DNA of 64,000 nucleotides from Microbulbifer agarilyticus (GTDB lineage: Bacteria; Pseudomonadota; Gammaproteobacteria; Pseudomonadales; Cellvibrionaceae), in NCBI RefSeq assembly GCF_020171345.1, contig NZ_JAIUZM010000001.1, positions 1,364,001 through 1,428,000 on the forward strand. The letters run 5' to 3'. The notes under the pieces are model-generated. The model saw only the letters and a list, made by a program, of their open reading frames with translations, had not been told where the DNA came from and ran no database searches. The position numbers and the translations under genes were made by a program. This document shows positions 1-9,172 of this stretch, in pieces (position 1 is the stretch's first letter; every line of letters begins with the position of its first letter).

Positions 1-1
1 C

Positions 2-550
2 ATCAGTCTGGTAAGCGCCGCGCGTATCATTGCCGCCGGCGGTGTGATTGCCCACCCGACCGAATCCGTGTGGGGCCTTGCCTGTGACCCGAACAATGCC
101 GAAGCGGTGCAGCGTCTGGTGCGCCTGAAAAACCGGCCGCTGGAAAAAGGTTTGATCCTGGTGTCGGGCGACGTGAACCACTTCTCCGGTCTGTTGCACA
201 ATCTCTCCGGCGATCAGCGCGCGCGTATCGATGCAACTTGGCCGGGACCGGTTACCTGGCTCGTGCCGCATTTTGACCAGATACCGCCGTGGGTCAGCGG
301 CGTGCACCACAGTGTCGCCCTGCGCCATACCAACCACCCGTTTACCGCGGCACTGTCGCGGGCATTTGGTGGTCCCATTGTGTCGACTTCCGCCAACCCG
401 GCAGGCTGTCAGCCGGCGCGTCAAAAATTCCAAGTGTTGCGTTATTTTGGCGACGCGCTGGATTTTATTGGCGGCGGCAGCACCGGTGGGCGCGCATCCC
501 CCAGTGAAATTCGCGACGCTTCCAGCGGTCGCATTGTGCGCGCGGGATAA
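2..550 (+). CDS. tsaC: Threonylcarbamoyl-AMP synthase TsaC (5' truncated)
   Basis: The YrdC/Sua5-family enzyme makes threonylcarbamoyl-AMP from threonine, bicarbonate and ATP, the first step of the t6A37 modification of ANN-decoding tRNAs in the cytoplasm. The reading frame is open from base 2 with no stop, so the true start lies just outside the window; about 182 residues are visible against about 190 in E. coli TsaC. Family motifs are clear: the AHPTESVWGL segment, the KNRPLEKGLI segment and the STSANPAG nucleotide-binding motif. It is followed 48 bases later by hemF in the same direction, an arrangement common in gammaproteobacteria. The internal GTG at 44 could be mistaken for a start, but it would remove the conserved first strand (RIIAAGGV). 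Confidence 0.93.
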   Translation: MSLVSAARIIAAGGVIAHPTESVWGLACDPNNAEAVQRLVRLKNRPLEKGLILVSGDVNHFSGLLHNLSGDQRARIDATWPGPVTWLVPHFDQIPPWVSGVHHSVALRHTNHPFTAALSRAFGGPIVSTSANPAGCQPARQKFQVLRYFGDALDFIGGGSTGGRASPSEIRDASSGRIVRAG

Positions 551-1504
<954 letters not shown>

Positions 1505-1556
1505 ATGCCTTGCCGAAATCATAGGTTGTGGGGCTGCTGTAAAAAGAGGTAACGAT

Positions 1557-1988
1557 ATGCACAAGGCTCGTCTCGAAGACATTAATAAATTGTTTCTCGA
1601 ATACCGCCGACTGTTTGAGGCGCGAGACGCAGAGCAAATCGCGGATTTTTATCGGTTCCCGCTGCACTACCACTTTTCCAATGGCAAAAAGTCACAACTG
1701 GATCGGGGCTACTTTATTGGTCGGGTCGAGAAACTGCTGAAGCTCTACCAGAAACTTGGGGTAACGCAGATTGTTGGCGCGGTGACCGATGTGATCGAGC
1801 TGAACGAAAATGCCAGCCTCGCCACCCTCAATTGGATACTGCTTGACGCTCGTGGCGAAAAACCGCAGCAGGTATACAGTGCCATCACACGCTATCTGGT
1901 GAGCGAATACCAGGGAGAATTGAAAATCGACAGTCTGGTTGGCGTCGATGAAACCGTGCAAGTGCGCAAGGCACTGCGCGCACTGTAA
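1557..1988 (+). CDS. NTF2/SnoaL-like protein of unknown function
   Basis: The 143-residue product begins at the ATG preceded by an AAGAGGT ribosome site (1544-1550); the open frame extends upstream to 1428 only because it overlaps the end of hemF. It has the pattern of the NTF2-like fold: an N-terminal helix with a DINKLFLEYRRLFEARD stretch, the FYRFPLHYHF segment typical of cone-shaped NTF2/SnoaL domains, then alternating beta strands ending in VYSAITRYLVSEY. No catalytic residues can be assigned. The gene is co-directional with hemF (52-base gap) and with aroE. Cytoplasmic, since there is no signal peptide. The fold assignment is from pattern only, and its role in the haem/shikimate neighbourhood is unknown. 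Confidence 0.7.
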   Translation: MHKARLEDINKLFLEYRRLFEARDAEQIADFYRFPLHYHFSNGKKSQLDRGYFIGRVEKLLKLYQKLGVTQIVGAVTDVIELNENASLATLNWILLDARGEKPQQVYSAITRYLVSEYQGELKIDSLVGVDETVQVRKALRAL

Positions 1989-2079
1989 CGACGTACATTG
2001 TTGCGACCAACATTTTAATAATCAGTACCGCAAGCCAAGCAAGTGCAACGCAATATAACAAACGAGATTCAGGTTATTT

Positions 2080-2928
2080 ATGGATAAATACGCGGTCATC
2101 GGAAATCCTATCAAGCAGTCCATGTCGCCGGTGATTCACAGCGCCTTTGCCACGGAAACCAATCAGGATCTCGAGTACGGCAAACTGTTTGCCGAAGTCG
2201 ATAACTTCAAACCGGTGGTGGACGAATTTTTTGCCGCCGGCGCCCGCGGGCTGAACGTCACCGCTCCCTTCAAACTGGACGCATTTGAGTACGCCGACTG
2301 CCTGACCGAACGCGCGCGCAGTGCGGGTGCGGTAAATACCCTGGCACTGCAGGAAGATGGCCGTTTGCTGGGCGACAATACCGACGGCCCCGGTCTGGTG
2401 TCGGATATTCGTGACAACCTCGGTTGGCAGATTCGCGGCAAAAAACTGCTGGTGCTGGGCGCCGGTGGTGCTACCCGCGGAACGCTGTTGCCCCTGCTTA
2501 ACGAGCAGCCCGCGCGGTTGCACATTGCCAATCGCACCGCCTCCAAGGCGCACCAGTTGGCGGAGGATTTTCAGCGTTTCGGCAGCGTGACTGCCGGAGG
2601 TCTGGAAGATATCCCCGCGGGTTTTGACCTGATCATCAATGCCAGTGCGGCCGGGCTAAGCGGCGAACGCCCACACATTGACGCATCGGTGGTGGGCCCG
2701 GACTGCTGTGTCTACGACATGGTGTACGGTGCCGAACCAACGCCGTTTATGCGCTGGGCGGAACCGCTGGGCGCCCGCACCGCAGATGGCCTGGGTATGT
2801 TGGTGGGGCAGGCGGCGGAGGCATTCCACCTGTGGCGGGGTGTGCGCCCGTCCGAGGCGCCGGTGCAGGCGATGTTGCGTGAAGCCCTGCGCAAAAAACG
2901 CAATGCGGAAGCGGGAGAGGCGGACTGA
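2080..2928 (+). CDS. aroE: Shikimate dehydrogenase (NADP+)
   Basis: AroE reduces 3-dehydroshikimate to shikimate with NADPH in aromatic amino acid synthesis. The 282-residue product shows the substrate-binding start VIGNPIKQSMSPVIHSAF, the catalytic lysine in LNVTAPFK (about residue 67), the catalytic aspartate in GDNTDGPG (about residue 104), and the NADP-binding loop LGAGGATRG with the downstream NRT motif. The C-terminal helix carries GMLVGQAAEAF. Length matches the family (about 270-280). It is the last gene of the tsaC-hemF-aroE block; an imperfect hairpin about 40 bases after the stop may end the transcript. Confidence 0.96.
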   Translation: MDKYAVIGNPIKQSMSPVIHSAFATETNQDLEYGKLFAEVDNFKPVVDEFFAAGARGLNVTAPFKLDAFEYADCLTERARSAGAVNTLALQEDGRLLGDNTDGPGLVSDIRDNLGWQIRGKKLLVLGAGGATRGTLLPLLNEQPARLHIANRTASKAHQLAEDFQRFGSVTAGGLEDIPAGFDLIINASAAGLSGERPHIDASVVGPDCCVYDMVYGAEPTPFMRWAEPLGARTADGLGMLVGQAAEAFHLWRGVRPSEAPVQAMLREALRKKRNAEAGEAD

Positions 2929-3272
2929 GGCCGGACCTTTCCGCAGCCACATATCACTCCATCCAGGCGGCCACTTATAGCTGTTGTGACCGCCTCGCCA
3001 CACTATATTTTGGGGTTCCGGTGGTGCAAGCGCGACCACGGGAGCCCGAAAAGCCATCTTTTCCGGCTAGATAGCGCCGATACCGCGATGAAACCCGTGG
3101 GAAAACGCCGTATAGCGTACTTTTGCGGCCAATTTTTGCTATCCTCTCGCCCCTAAAATTTTCGGGTCGGGTGGGCGCACTCTCGAAAGCGTGACCAGCA
3201 AGACCCTGTTTTTCCCCGGTGCCGCCAGTGAACAACAGCGCTGTGGTGCCCGCGAACACTGGAGTTATCCCC
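2929..3272. other. Intergenic region between aroE and purE
   Basis: This 344-base stretch has no credible gene. It contains an imperfect hairpin at 2966-2994 (GGCGG-C-CAC pairing with GTG-A-CCGCC) that may be the aroE terminator, although no T-run follows. The purE promoter must lie in the right half. I looked for a purine-repressor box and did not see a convincing one. Confidence 0.5.
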
Positions 3273-3764
3273 GTGAATCAGCTGCCGTTTGAAAAAGTCA
3301 CCATTGTGATGGGCTCGCAGTCCGACTGGCCGACCATGGAAATGGCGACCAAGCCACTCACCGAGCTGGGTGTGCCTTTTGCCACGGCCGTGGTTTCTGC
3401 GCACCGTACGCCGCAGCGTATGGTCGAGTTCGCCTCCACCGCGCACGAGCGCGGTACCCAGGTGATCATCGCCGGTGCCGGCGGCTCTGCGCACCTGCCG
3501 GGAATGATCGCGGCCATGACCCCGCTGCCGGTGATCGGCGTGCCGGTGGCGAGCAAATTTATGACCGGTATGGATAGCCTGCTGTCTATCGTGCAGATGC
3601 CCAAGGGCGTGGCCGTGGCCACCCAGGCGGTGGGCGCGTCCGGCGCCTACAACGCTGGCCTGATGGCTGCACAGATGCTGTCGCTGACCGACTCCGAGCT
3701 GCAGCAGCGCCTGATCGCGTGGCGTGAAAAGCAGAGCGCCGGTGTGCCGTTTGAAGTTGAATAA
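3273..3764 (+). CDS. purE: N5-carboxyaminoimidazole ribonucleotide mutase
   Basis: PurE class I moves the carboxyl group of N5-CAIR to give CAIR in purine synthesis. The GTG start at 3273 gives 163 residues, the normal PurE length; upstream GTG codons would add an unconserved tail. Diagnostic motifs are [10 protein letters not shown] near the N-terminus, [10 protein letters not shown] with the catalytic histidine, and [11 protein letters not shown] followed by the PVIGVPV strand. It is followed after 87 bases by purK, whose product supplies its substrate, so the two form a purEK operon. Confidence 0.96.
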   Translation: MNQLPFEKVTIVMGSQSDWPTMEMATKPLTELGVPFATAVVSAHRTPQRMVEFASTAHERGTQVIIAGAGGSAHLPGMIAAMTPLPVIGVPVASKFMTGMDSLLSIVQMPKGVAVATQAVGASGAYNAGLMAAQMLSLTDSELQQRLIAWREKQSAGVPFEVE

Positions 3765-3851
3765 GCCGGTTCGCCGATTTATTCGATTTGTTGACCAGCT
3801 AGATATTTGAATAGTGCGACCAGCACTGAAGGTTTACGAGGTATCGCGGAA

Positions 3852-4988
3852 ATGACATCCAGCCAAGAGCAATCTGCACAGCGTCGTGTCGGTATTGTCG
3901 GCTGCGGCCAATTGGCGCAGATGATGGCCCAGGAAGCCCGCCCGCTGGGAATCGAGTTCAGTTTCCTTGCCGAGGGTGGCGAAAACACGACCTGCGTGGA
4001 AGGGCTCGGCACCATTGTGCACGCCAGTGAAGGCGCTGATATCGAAGAACTGTACAAGGCGATGGGCAGCCCCGAGGTGATTACCGCCGAGCGCGAAAGT
4101 GTGGATGTGGGTCTATTGCGCGCGCTGGAAAAATTCTGCCCGGTGTACCCGCGTCCGGATGCCTTCGAAAAGACCCAGCACCGCGTGCGCGAAAAAACCG
4201 CGATCAATGATGCCGGCCTGCCAGTGGCGCCTTTCCGCCCGGCCAACAATTACGATGAAATCTGTGCGGCGGTCAAAGAACTGGGTTACCCGTCCTTTAT
4301 CAAAAGCTGTGAACACGGTTACGACGGTAAAAATCAGTGGCGTGTGAACAGCGACGCAGACCTCGCCGCAATCGCCGACCAGGTACCGGCGCAGGAATAC
4401 GTGGTGGAAAAGGGCATCAACTTTTCCCGCGAGGTTTCCCTGATCGGTGCGCGTACCGCCGATGGCAAAGTGGTCACCTATCCGCTGGCCGAGAACGATC
4501 ACTACAACGGCACCCTGCTGGTATCCACCGCACCGGCGCCGCATGTGGATGAGAAGCTGCAAACCACTGCGGAAGAATACCTGTCCACGTTGATGAACGC
4601 CTGGGACTATGTCGGTGTACTGGCGATGGAGTGTTTCGTCAGTGACGATGGCCTGCTGATCAACGAGCTGGCGCCGCGTGTCCACAACAGCGGCCACTGG
4701 ACCCTGGCGGGCGCTAAAACCAGCCAGTTCGCCAACCATGTGCGCGCAATTCTCGGCATGCCGCTGGGCGAAACCGGCTGCGACCGCGTGGCAGTCATGA
4801 TCAATATGTTGGGTGTGGATAAAAAGCCAGCGCTGCAGAACGAAGGCGTCTGGTCTTATGGCAAGGAGCTGCGCCCGGGCCGCAAGATGGGCCACGTGAT
4901 TCTGTTGGACGATACCCAGGATGCCCTGGCTGCGCGTATCGACAGCATGCTGGAAGAGCTTTACGGCCCTAGCAAACGCCCCGCATAA
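3852..4988 (+). CDS. purK: N5-carboxyaminoimidazole ribonucleotide synthase
   Basis: PurK is an ATP-grasp enzyme that joins bicarbonate to AIR with ATP to make N5-CAIR, the substrate of PurE encoded just upstream. The ATG at 3852 gives 378 residues; an in-frame TTG at 3807 would add 15 unconserved residues. The N-terminal nucleotide loop VGIVGCGQLAQMM, the ATP-grasp lysine region YPSFIKSCEHGYDGKNQ and the metal-binding segment LLINELAPRVHNSGHWT are all present. Together with purE it forms the purine operon. A GCGGGCA/TGCCCGC inverted repeat with a long loop (5006-5035) follows the gene and may mark its end. Confidence 0.96.
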   Translation: MTSSQEQSAQRRVGIVGCGQLAQMMAQEARPLGIEFSFLAEGGENTTCVEGLGTIVHASEGADIEELYKAMGSPEVITAERESVDVGLLRALEKFCPVYPRPDAFEKTQHRVREKTAINDAGLPVAPFRPANNYDEICAAVKELGYPSFIKSCEHGYDGKNQWRVNSDADLAAIADQVPAQEYVVEKGINFSREVSLIGARTADGKVVTYPLAENDHYNGTLLVSTAPAPHVDEKLQTTAEEYLSTLMNAWDYVGVLAMECFVSDDGLLINELAPRVHNSGHWTLAGAKTSQFANHVRAILGMPLGETGCDRVAVMINMLGVDKKPALQNEGVWSYGKELRPGRKMGHVILLDDTQDALAARIDSMLEELYGPSKRPA

Positions 4989-5170
4989 ATTTCTGTCTCA
5001 CAGGGCGGGCAACGTTCGGTTATATCTGGATAATGCCCGCTGTCCTTACCCCCAATCCTCCCTCCCGATAAAGCAATATTTAATTCGTGCCAGAGTTAAA
5101 TTTATAAATATGAATATTGCTTTTTGCCTCCTTTAGAATCCTCCGTGGTTTACTTTTCAAGGAGGATAAA

Positions 5171-5744
5171 GTGCCGCAAGCAACGGAAATCATTGATAAT
5201 CATAATTCGGTAATCAAGTCGACGGCATCCACATTGGCCTCAATGGGCCTCAATGGGCCTCGACAAACTCGGGAATTCGACGGCGAGCAAGCTGATAGCG
5301 CCAGCGGTATGGGCTGTTGATTATGCCGTTAATGAAAAAAGGCCAGACGAGCTGGATATCAGCTTGTATGTTCTGGGCTTACTCGCTTGGCCAGCTGCAG
5401 TTGCTGCGACTGTTACCGGTCTGATGAAATCCGCAGTAGACGACAATACCGCAATGAAGTTGCGTCAGATACGGGCAGCCGAGGGAGCGCCATATAGCGA
5501 CTTTATTTTCGCGTGCTCCTCATATTTCTTACATGCACCGAACATCACCGCGCAGAAGATAGCCGCCTTAGGTGGGACCGCATGGCGCCACTCAAATGGG
5601 CTTTGGGTTTTTATTGTGGATGCAGAAGAAAATTTTGTGATGGACTACATCCCGAAACAATGGGAGGTCATTTACCAGCCAAAATATCCTCTAGAGGAGA
5701 ATGCCTACGGTAAATTACGCTGGGATATAAAGAGGAAGTGGTGA
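5171..5744 (+). pseudogene. Hypothetical gene frameshifted by a 10-bp tandem duplication
   Basis: A strong ribosome site (AAGGAGG, 5159-5165) precedes the GTG at 5171, but that frame ends early at 5320. The rest of the protein continues in another frame from 5253 to 5744. The switch falls on two exact adjacent copies of CAATGGGCCT (5241-5250 and 5251-5260); removing one copy joins the two frames into one protein of about 187 residues. That product has a hydrophobic middle (LYVLGLLAWPAAVAATVTGL) and a basic C-terminus, and I do not recognise a family. Translation could restart at the ATG at 5253, but it has no ribosome site. Two bases after the stop comes a lipoprotein gene, probably in the same operon. 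Real mutation, phase variation and an assembly error are all possible. Confidence 0.65.
5241..5260. repeat. 10-bp perfect tandem duplication (CAATGGGCCT x2)
   Basis: Two identical copies of CAATGGGCCT are directly adjacent, and a degenerate third copy (ACATTGGCCT) precedes them at 5231-5240. The unit is not a multiple of three, so each gain or loss changes the frame of the host gene. Confidence 0.95.
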
Positions 5745-5746
5745 CT

Positions 5747-6106
5747 ATGAGGCGTATACTTTTAACAGCTTCAATTTCCTTTGGGTTATTAGCTTGTGGC
5801 AAGCCGACTGTAAATGATTTCGAGGTGGTTTGCGGAATTTTCGAAAGCATAAGTCGTCAGCAAGATAGTTTGACAGAAGAGACAATGCTGAGAGTTTCTG
5901 TGAAAAAAATCCGGGAGCAGCTCGTGGAAGGAAGCCCGGCGAGAAATTCCTGGGAGGCAATAACTGGTGCCCCAACGAGCGAGCGTTACAACTTGTTCAA
6001 AGAAGGGGCGGATGCGACCTTAAAGCGCAATTGGGAGTGTCCAGCGATGAAGGCGGTGATAGAGGCATCTGCCCACCCTAGCTTGACGGAAAATCGATCA
6101 TCCTAG
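5747..6106 (+). CDS. Small predicted lipoprotein, unknown function
   Basis: The 119-residue product starts at the ATG at 5747, behind a purine-rich GAGGAAG ribosome site; an in-frame GTG at 5738 is less likely. It opens with a short lipoprotein signal (MRRILLTASISFGLLAC) whose LLAC lipobox predicts lipid attachment at cysteine 17 and export to the envelope. The mature part is mostly helical and charged, with two further cysteines that could pair. It begins two bases after the frameshifted upstream gene, so the two were probably co-transcribed. I recognise no domain family. The AT-richer composition here differs from the flanking purine and catabolic genes. Confidence 0.6.
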   Translation: MRRILLTASISFGLLACGKPTVNDFEVVCGIFESISRQQDSLTEETMLRVSVKKIREQLVEGSPARNSWEAITGAPTSERYNLFKEGADATLKRNWECPAMKAVIEASAHPSLTENRSS

Positions 6107-6956
6107 AAACCCCTTGGCACTCACCAATACTTCCATCCGTCGACCGTAGTTTTATAGAAGATAGCGACTTGGCTAATTGCGTTTTGAATGCATAACTTGT
6201 GCTGGTGGTTTTTGCAGAAATTTTTAGTCCATGTGCGGCCAGGTCATCTAATAAATATAAATTCCAGATTTGAGCATTGTTCTGTAATTGTTGTTGCATC
6301 AAGCAAACTTTTAAGTCTGATTGTGAGCGATAGCATTCCGGTTGTACGTTAAATCCGGTATCTCTTGAACTATTGGGCTTGATTTTACTGACCAGTGTGG
6401 GGATATCCGCGTCTTTTTTGTTTGGATTAAAGCACCTGAAAACTAATGACGCTGTGTCATTATCAGGAGACGAATAATTGATTTTGCTATTGAGTATGTT
6501 GGTTTTAAGCTCGATTGACCAATTCTTCGGGCTGCTAATCTCATACTCAAAGTTTCCGATTGAAGTTACCGTTAATCCGGCGTGCTCATTTTCGGAGTAT
6601 GTGGGTAACACGGAATGCTCGGAATAGAATTTAGTATTTTTCGCTATCAAAGCTCGAAGGTTCGACTCAAACAAAAAATATCCGAATGCCGAAGTCAAAA
6701 AAATAATAAACATTAAAACGGATATGGCGAAGGACTTAAATTTACGGAAAAAAAAGAGTGCCAAGGCCAGCGGCGAAAAACTGATCATGGCTACCAAGTA
6801 GCCTTTCTCCACTAAAGCGCCCCCAAGAAGCATGGCGAGATAGCTTGCGCAGGGGTAAATGAAAAAAGCACAAAATCCAGCGATGGACCCAATGCCCATT
6901 CTCAGGTGCTGTATTTCCGAATTTTCGCCAAAAAGACGCGATTGCCGTACTGTCAT
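6078..6956 (-). CDS. Orphan membrane-anchored protein
   Basis: This minus-strand frame encodes about 292 residues from the ATG at 6956; the frame is open to a GTG at 6998, and neither start has a good ribosome site. The N-terminal third holds three hydrophobic segments (around GSIAGFCAFFIYPCASYLA, YLVAMISFSPLALALFFF and ISVLMFIIFLTSAFGYFLF), followed by a soluble C-terminal domain of about 180 residues with four cysteines, predicted outside the cytoplasmic membrane. I recognise no family. Its 3' end overlaps that of the convergent lipoprotein gene by about 29 bases. The region is clearly more AT-rich than its surroundings, which suggests horizontal acquisition. Confidence 0.6.
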   Translation of the reverse strand: MTVRQSRLFGENSEIQHLRMGIGSIAGFCAFFIYPCASYLAMLLGGALVEKGYLVAMISFSPLALALFFFRKFKSFAISVLMFIIFLTSAFGYFLFESNLRALIAKNTKFYSEHSVLPTYSENEHAGLTVTSIGNFEYEISSPKNWSIELKTNILNSKINYSSPDNDTASLVFRCFNPNKKDADIPTLVSKIKPNSSRDTGFNVQPECYRSQSDLKVCLMQQQLQNNAQIWNLYLLDDLAAHGLKISAKTTSTSYAFKTQLAKSLSSIKLRSTDGSIGECQGVSRMIDFPSS

Positions 6957-7155
6957 TGGAATAAGGTCTGAATCAGTGTGAGCGGCGAGAGACCGCACAA
7001 TGATTGGTGCTTAATTTTTGTGCGATTATTTTATCGTTGACGTTATAGGTCGAACAGTATCCTGTGGGTACAGGTAATATTTGTGGCTCAGTATGCCATG
7101 TGTATTGTAATTACTCGTGTACTATTGACCTGAAGTTTTTTTCGCTGGGTCGTAC

Positions 7156-7557
7156 ATGAAAGAATTTATTAAAAACCTTTCCATCTGTTTTGCCGCCGGC
7201 GGTGTAGCGGGCCTGTGCTATGCGCTGGGCTTGTGGGCGCTGGGGCACTACGGGATTACCCGGGCGCTGTCTGTGGATATCGCGCCGCATCTGTCCAATG
7301 CCTATATTTACCAGCGTGTTGTCTGGGGTGGCATCTGTGGATTGATTTTCCTGCTGCCGTGGCGCAAAAGCTGGATTAGTCGTGGATTTCTGCTATCCCT
7401 GATACCTGCGGGCATTTTGCTGTTGGTAATGCTGCCCATGCGCGGACTGGGTGTGGGTGCACTGGCGTTGGGTACGCTGACGCCACTGGTGATCATCCTG
7501 GCCTGTGCCGCGGGCGGCATCGCCGGCTCCGGATGGCTGCGCGCGCAGGGAAAATAA
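7156..7557 (+). CDS. Small multi-pass membrane protein
   Basis: The 133-residue product has four predicted membrane helices: about residues 8-28, 53-66, 74-92 and 100-124, with a conserved-looking PWRKSWISRG cytoplasmic or loop segment between the second and third. There is no motif that indicates transport or catalysis, and the family is unknown to me. GC content returns to the genome-like level here, so the accessory islet ends before this gene. The cytochrome c gene follows after 34 bases on the same strand and may be co-transcribed. Confidence 0.65.
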   Translation: MKEFIKNLSICFAAGGVAGLCYALGLWALGHYGITRALSVDIAPHLSNAYIYQRVVWGGICGLIFLLPWRKSWISRGFLLSLIPAGILLLVMLPMRGLGVGALALGTLTPLVIILACAAGGIAGSGWLRAQGK

Positions 7558-7591
7558 CCTCGTACAATTGACTGGCAACAGGGCACAGCAT

Positions 7592-7981
7592 ATGAAACGC
7601 ACATTATCCATCGGCATACTGTTTACGACTCTCTCTCTGGGAGCCGTCGCTTCAGAGCAGGAGACCCGAGACCTGATTGGACTGGGTGCGCTTACCTTTG
7701 CCGATAATTGCCAAAAGTGCCATAAGCTTGACGGCTATGGCGAGGAGGCGTTGTACCCATCTCTGCGCAATCCCGCATTGTTGGCAAATAAACCGCTGTT
7801 GATTGAGACCGTGTTACACGGGCGCTCGGCACCGCGCCGCAATGGCGGTGAAGAGGATTTGATGCCGCCACTGGAGTTTCTGACGGACCGCGAAGTTTCG
7901 GCGATCATCGCGTTTATCACCAATACCTGGGGCGATGAGGTAATAGTGGTGAGTGAAGAGGAAGTTAAGGCGGCGCGCTGA
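7592..7981 (+). CDS. Periplasmic monohaem cytochrome c
   Basis: The 129-residue protein has a cleavable signal peptide (MKRTLSIGILFTTLSLGAVASE) and a single class I cytochrome c domain with the haem-attachment motif CQKCH at residues 40-44. The distal methionine is probably the one in the EEDLMPPLEFLTD segment. The fold resembles cytochrome c5/cbb3-type electron carriers, and the final helix (EVSAIIAFITNTWG) is typical. The redox partner is unknown. A strong bidirectional terminator follows about 50 bases after the stop, separating it from the convergent amidinotransferase-family gene. The start is the ATG at 7592; the longer open frame overlaps the upstream gene. Confidence 0.85.
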   Translation: MKRTLSIGILFTTLSLGAVASEQETRDLIGLGALTFADNCQKCHKLDGYGEEALYPSLRNPALLANKPLLIETVLHGRSAPRRNGGEEDLMPPLEFLTDREVSAIIAFITNTWGDEVIVVSEEEVKAAR

Positions 7982-8031
7982 ATCGGCTGTGAGCCTTAGT
8001 ACGGAGCGAAAAATTTTCCAGCAATAAAAAA

Positions 8032-8056
8032 GGTCGGCCTATGGCCGACCTTTTTT
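8032..8056. terminator. Bidirectional intrinsic terminator
   Basis: Perfect 8-bp arms GGTCGGCC/GGCCGACC with a TAT loop are flanked by six A upstream and six T downstream, so the structure can stop transcription from both convergent genes. Confidence 0.92.
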
Positions 8057-8068
8057 GTGCCAGCCTGC

Positions 8069-8980
8069 TTAGGCAGGCTTTCTCGCCAGTGGCTGACACA
8101 TGCAGTGCACGCCGCCGCCACCGGCGGTGATCATGGAGATATCTGGATCGATCACCTGCAGGCCGTGAGCGCGGCACTTTTCTTTCAGTTCGGTGTTGTC
8201 GGCGGGTAGCATTACGCGGTCGTTGCCGAGCGCTACCACGTTGACGCCAAGCTCCATCACCTGCGGGTAGGAGATGTCGATAATTTCGAAGTTGCGGTCT
8301 TTAAACCACTGCACCAGTTCTGGCTCTACCGCGTCCACACACACCGCGACCAGTTTTTCCGCAAGCGCGGCTACGAGTACATCCAGGTGCAGGAAGTAGG
8401 GGTCGAACTGGTAGCCTTTTACTTCCCAGCCTTCTTTTTCGATCCAGCTCTTCATCTGGTTGAAGCCTTGGGGTGAGGTGCGCTCACCGCTGTAGCCACA
8501 CAGGATGACACCCGGTTCCAGCACCATAAAGTCGCCGCCTTCGAGGCTGCCGGCGGTGATGATGTCGTAAATGGGGATGTCGAGTTTCTGGTAGGTCTTC
8601 ACTACGTCGACCCATTCGCCGCGGCGCCAGGGGGAATACATCTGGGTAACAATCGGGCCCCACGGGGTCATGACGCTGCTGTCGCGGGCGTACAGCTGGT
8701 AGGGGAGGTTGCCGTCTGCGGGCAACAGGTGGGTGTTAACACCGGCTTGTTTGTAGGCGTCGAGCATTTCTTGGTGCTGGCGCTTGGCGACGGTGGCATC
8801 GAATTCGCGGCCGAGGCGCACGGAGCGGCGGGAGGCGGCGTTGCCCATCTGCCAGGTGTAGTGGTCGATGGGACCTACCAGCAGGTCGGTCAGCACGCCG
8901 TATTCGGAGTCGATGCCCCAGCGTTTGAGGGCCTCGGTGTTGCCGTTGTCTTTGCGGTGTTTGTAGGTGAATTCAGTCAT
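8069..8980 (-). CDS. Amidinotransferase-fold hydrolase (guanidino-modifying superfamily)
   Basis: This 303-residue protein belongs to the arginine deiminase/DDAH/glycine amidinotransferase superfamily, which acts on guanidino or ureido carbons through a cysteine thioester-like intermediate. Catalytic elements are all visible: the acidic ARDSS segment, EGGD at residues 147-150, the HLD motif with H198 and D200, and the nucleophile in GGGGVHC, cysteine 293. The ATG at 8980 is used; upstream codons run into the inverted-repeat element. The exact substrate cannot be read from sequence: dimethylarginine, citrulline, or a guanidino acid are all possible. Its partner on the same strand is an N-carbamoyl-amino-acid hydrolase, so a guanidino-to-ureido deiminase role is attractive (inference). 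Confidence 0.85.
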   Translation of the reverse strand: MTEFTYKHRKDNGNTEALKRWGIDSEYGVLTDLLVGPIDHYTWQMGNAASRRSVRLGREFDATVAKRQHQEMLDAYKQAGVNTHLLPADGNLPYQLYARDSSVMTPWGPIVTQMYSPWRRGEWVDVVKTYQKLDIPIYDIITAGSLEGGDFMVLEPGVILCGYSGERTSPQGFNQMKSWIEKEGWEVKGYQFDPYFLHLDVLVAALAEKLVAVCVDAVEPELVQWFKDRNFEIIDISYPQVMELGVNVVALGNDRVMLPADNTELKEKCRAHGLQVIDPDISMITAGGGGVHCMCQPLARKPA

Positions 8981-9029
8981 TGTTGGTTTCCCGAATTTTG
9001 CGGAGCTCTGTTTTGGCTCCGTGGCGCCC

Positions 9030-9133
9030 CTGCCGCCGGTGGCTATTCGCGAGACACGCCGTGCACCCATCCCTGGGGGCTCTTCTAAAACATCCCTGTT
9101 TTAGAAGGTCTCGCGAATAGCCACCGGCAACAG
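9030..9133. repeat. Nested inverted-repeat element (about 104 bp)
   Basis: A perfect 20-bp inverted repeat (GCCGGTGGCTATTCGCGAGA at 9035-9054 and its complement at 9109-9128), extending to about 25 bp with two mismatches, encloses a second hairpin with 11-bp arms (CTTCTAAAACA 9082-9092, TGTTTTAGAAG 9097-9107) and a 4-base loop. It sits between the two minus-strand hydrolase genes, immediately upstream of the amidinotransferase-family gene. It looks like a non-coding interspersed repeat or MITE-like element; no transposase is nearby. Confidence 0.8.
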
Positions 9134-9172
9134 CGGCTTCGCATTAAATTTTTTACTTCGTAAGTGCGTTCG

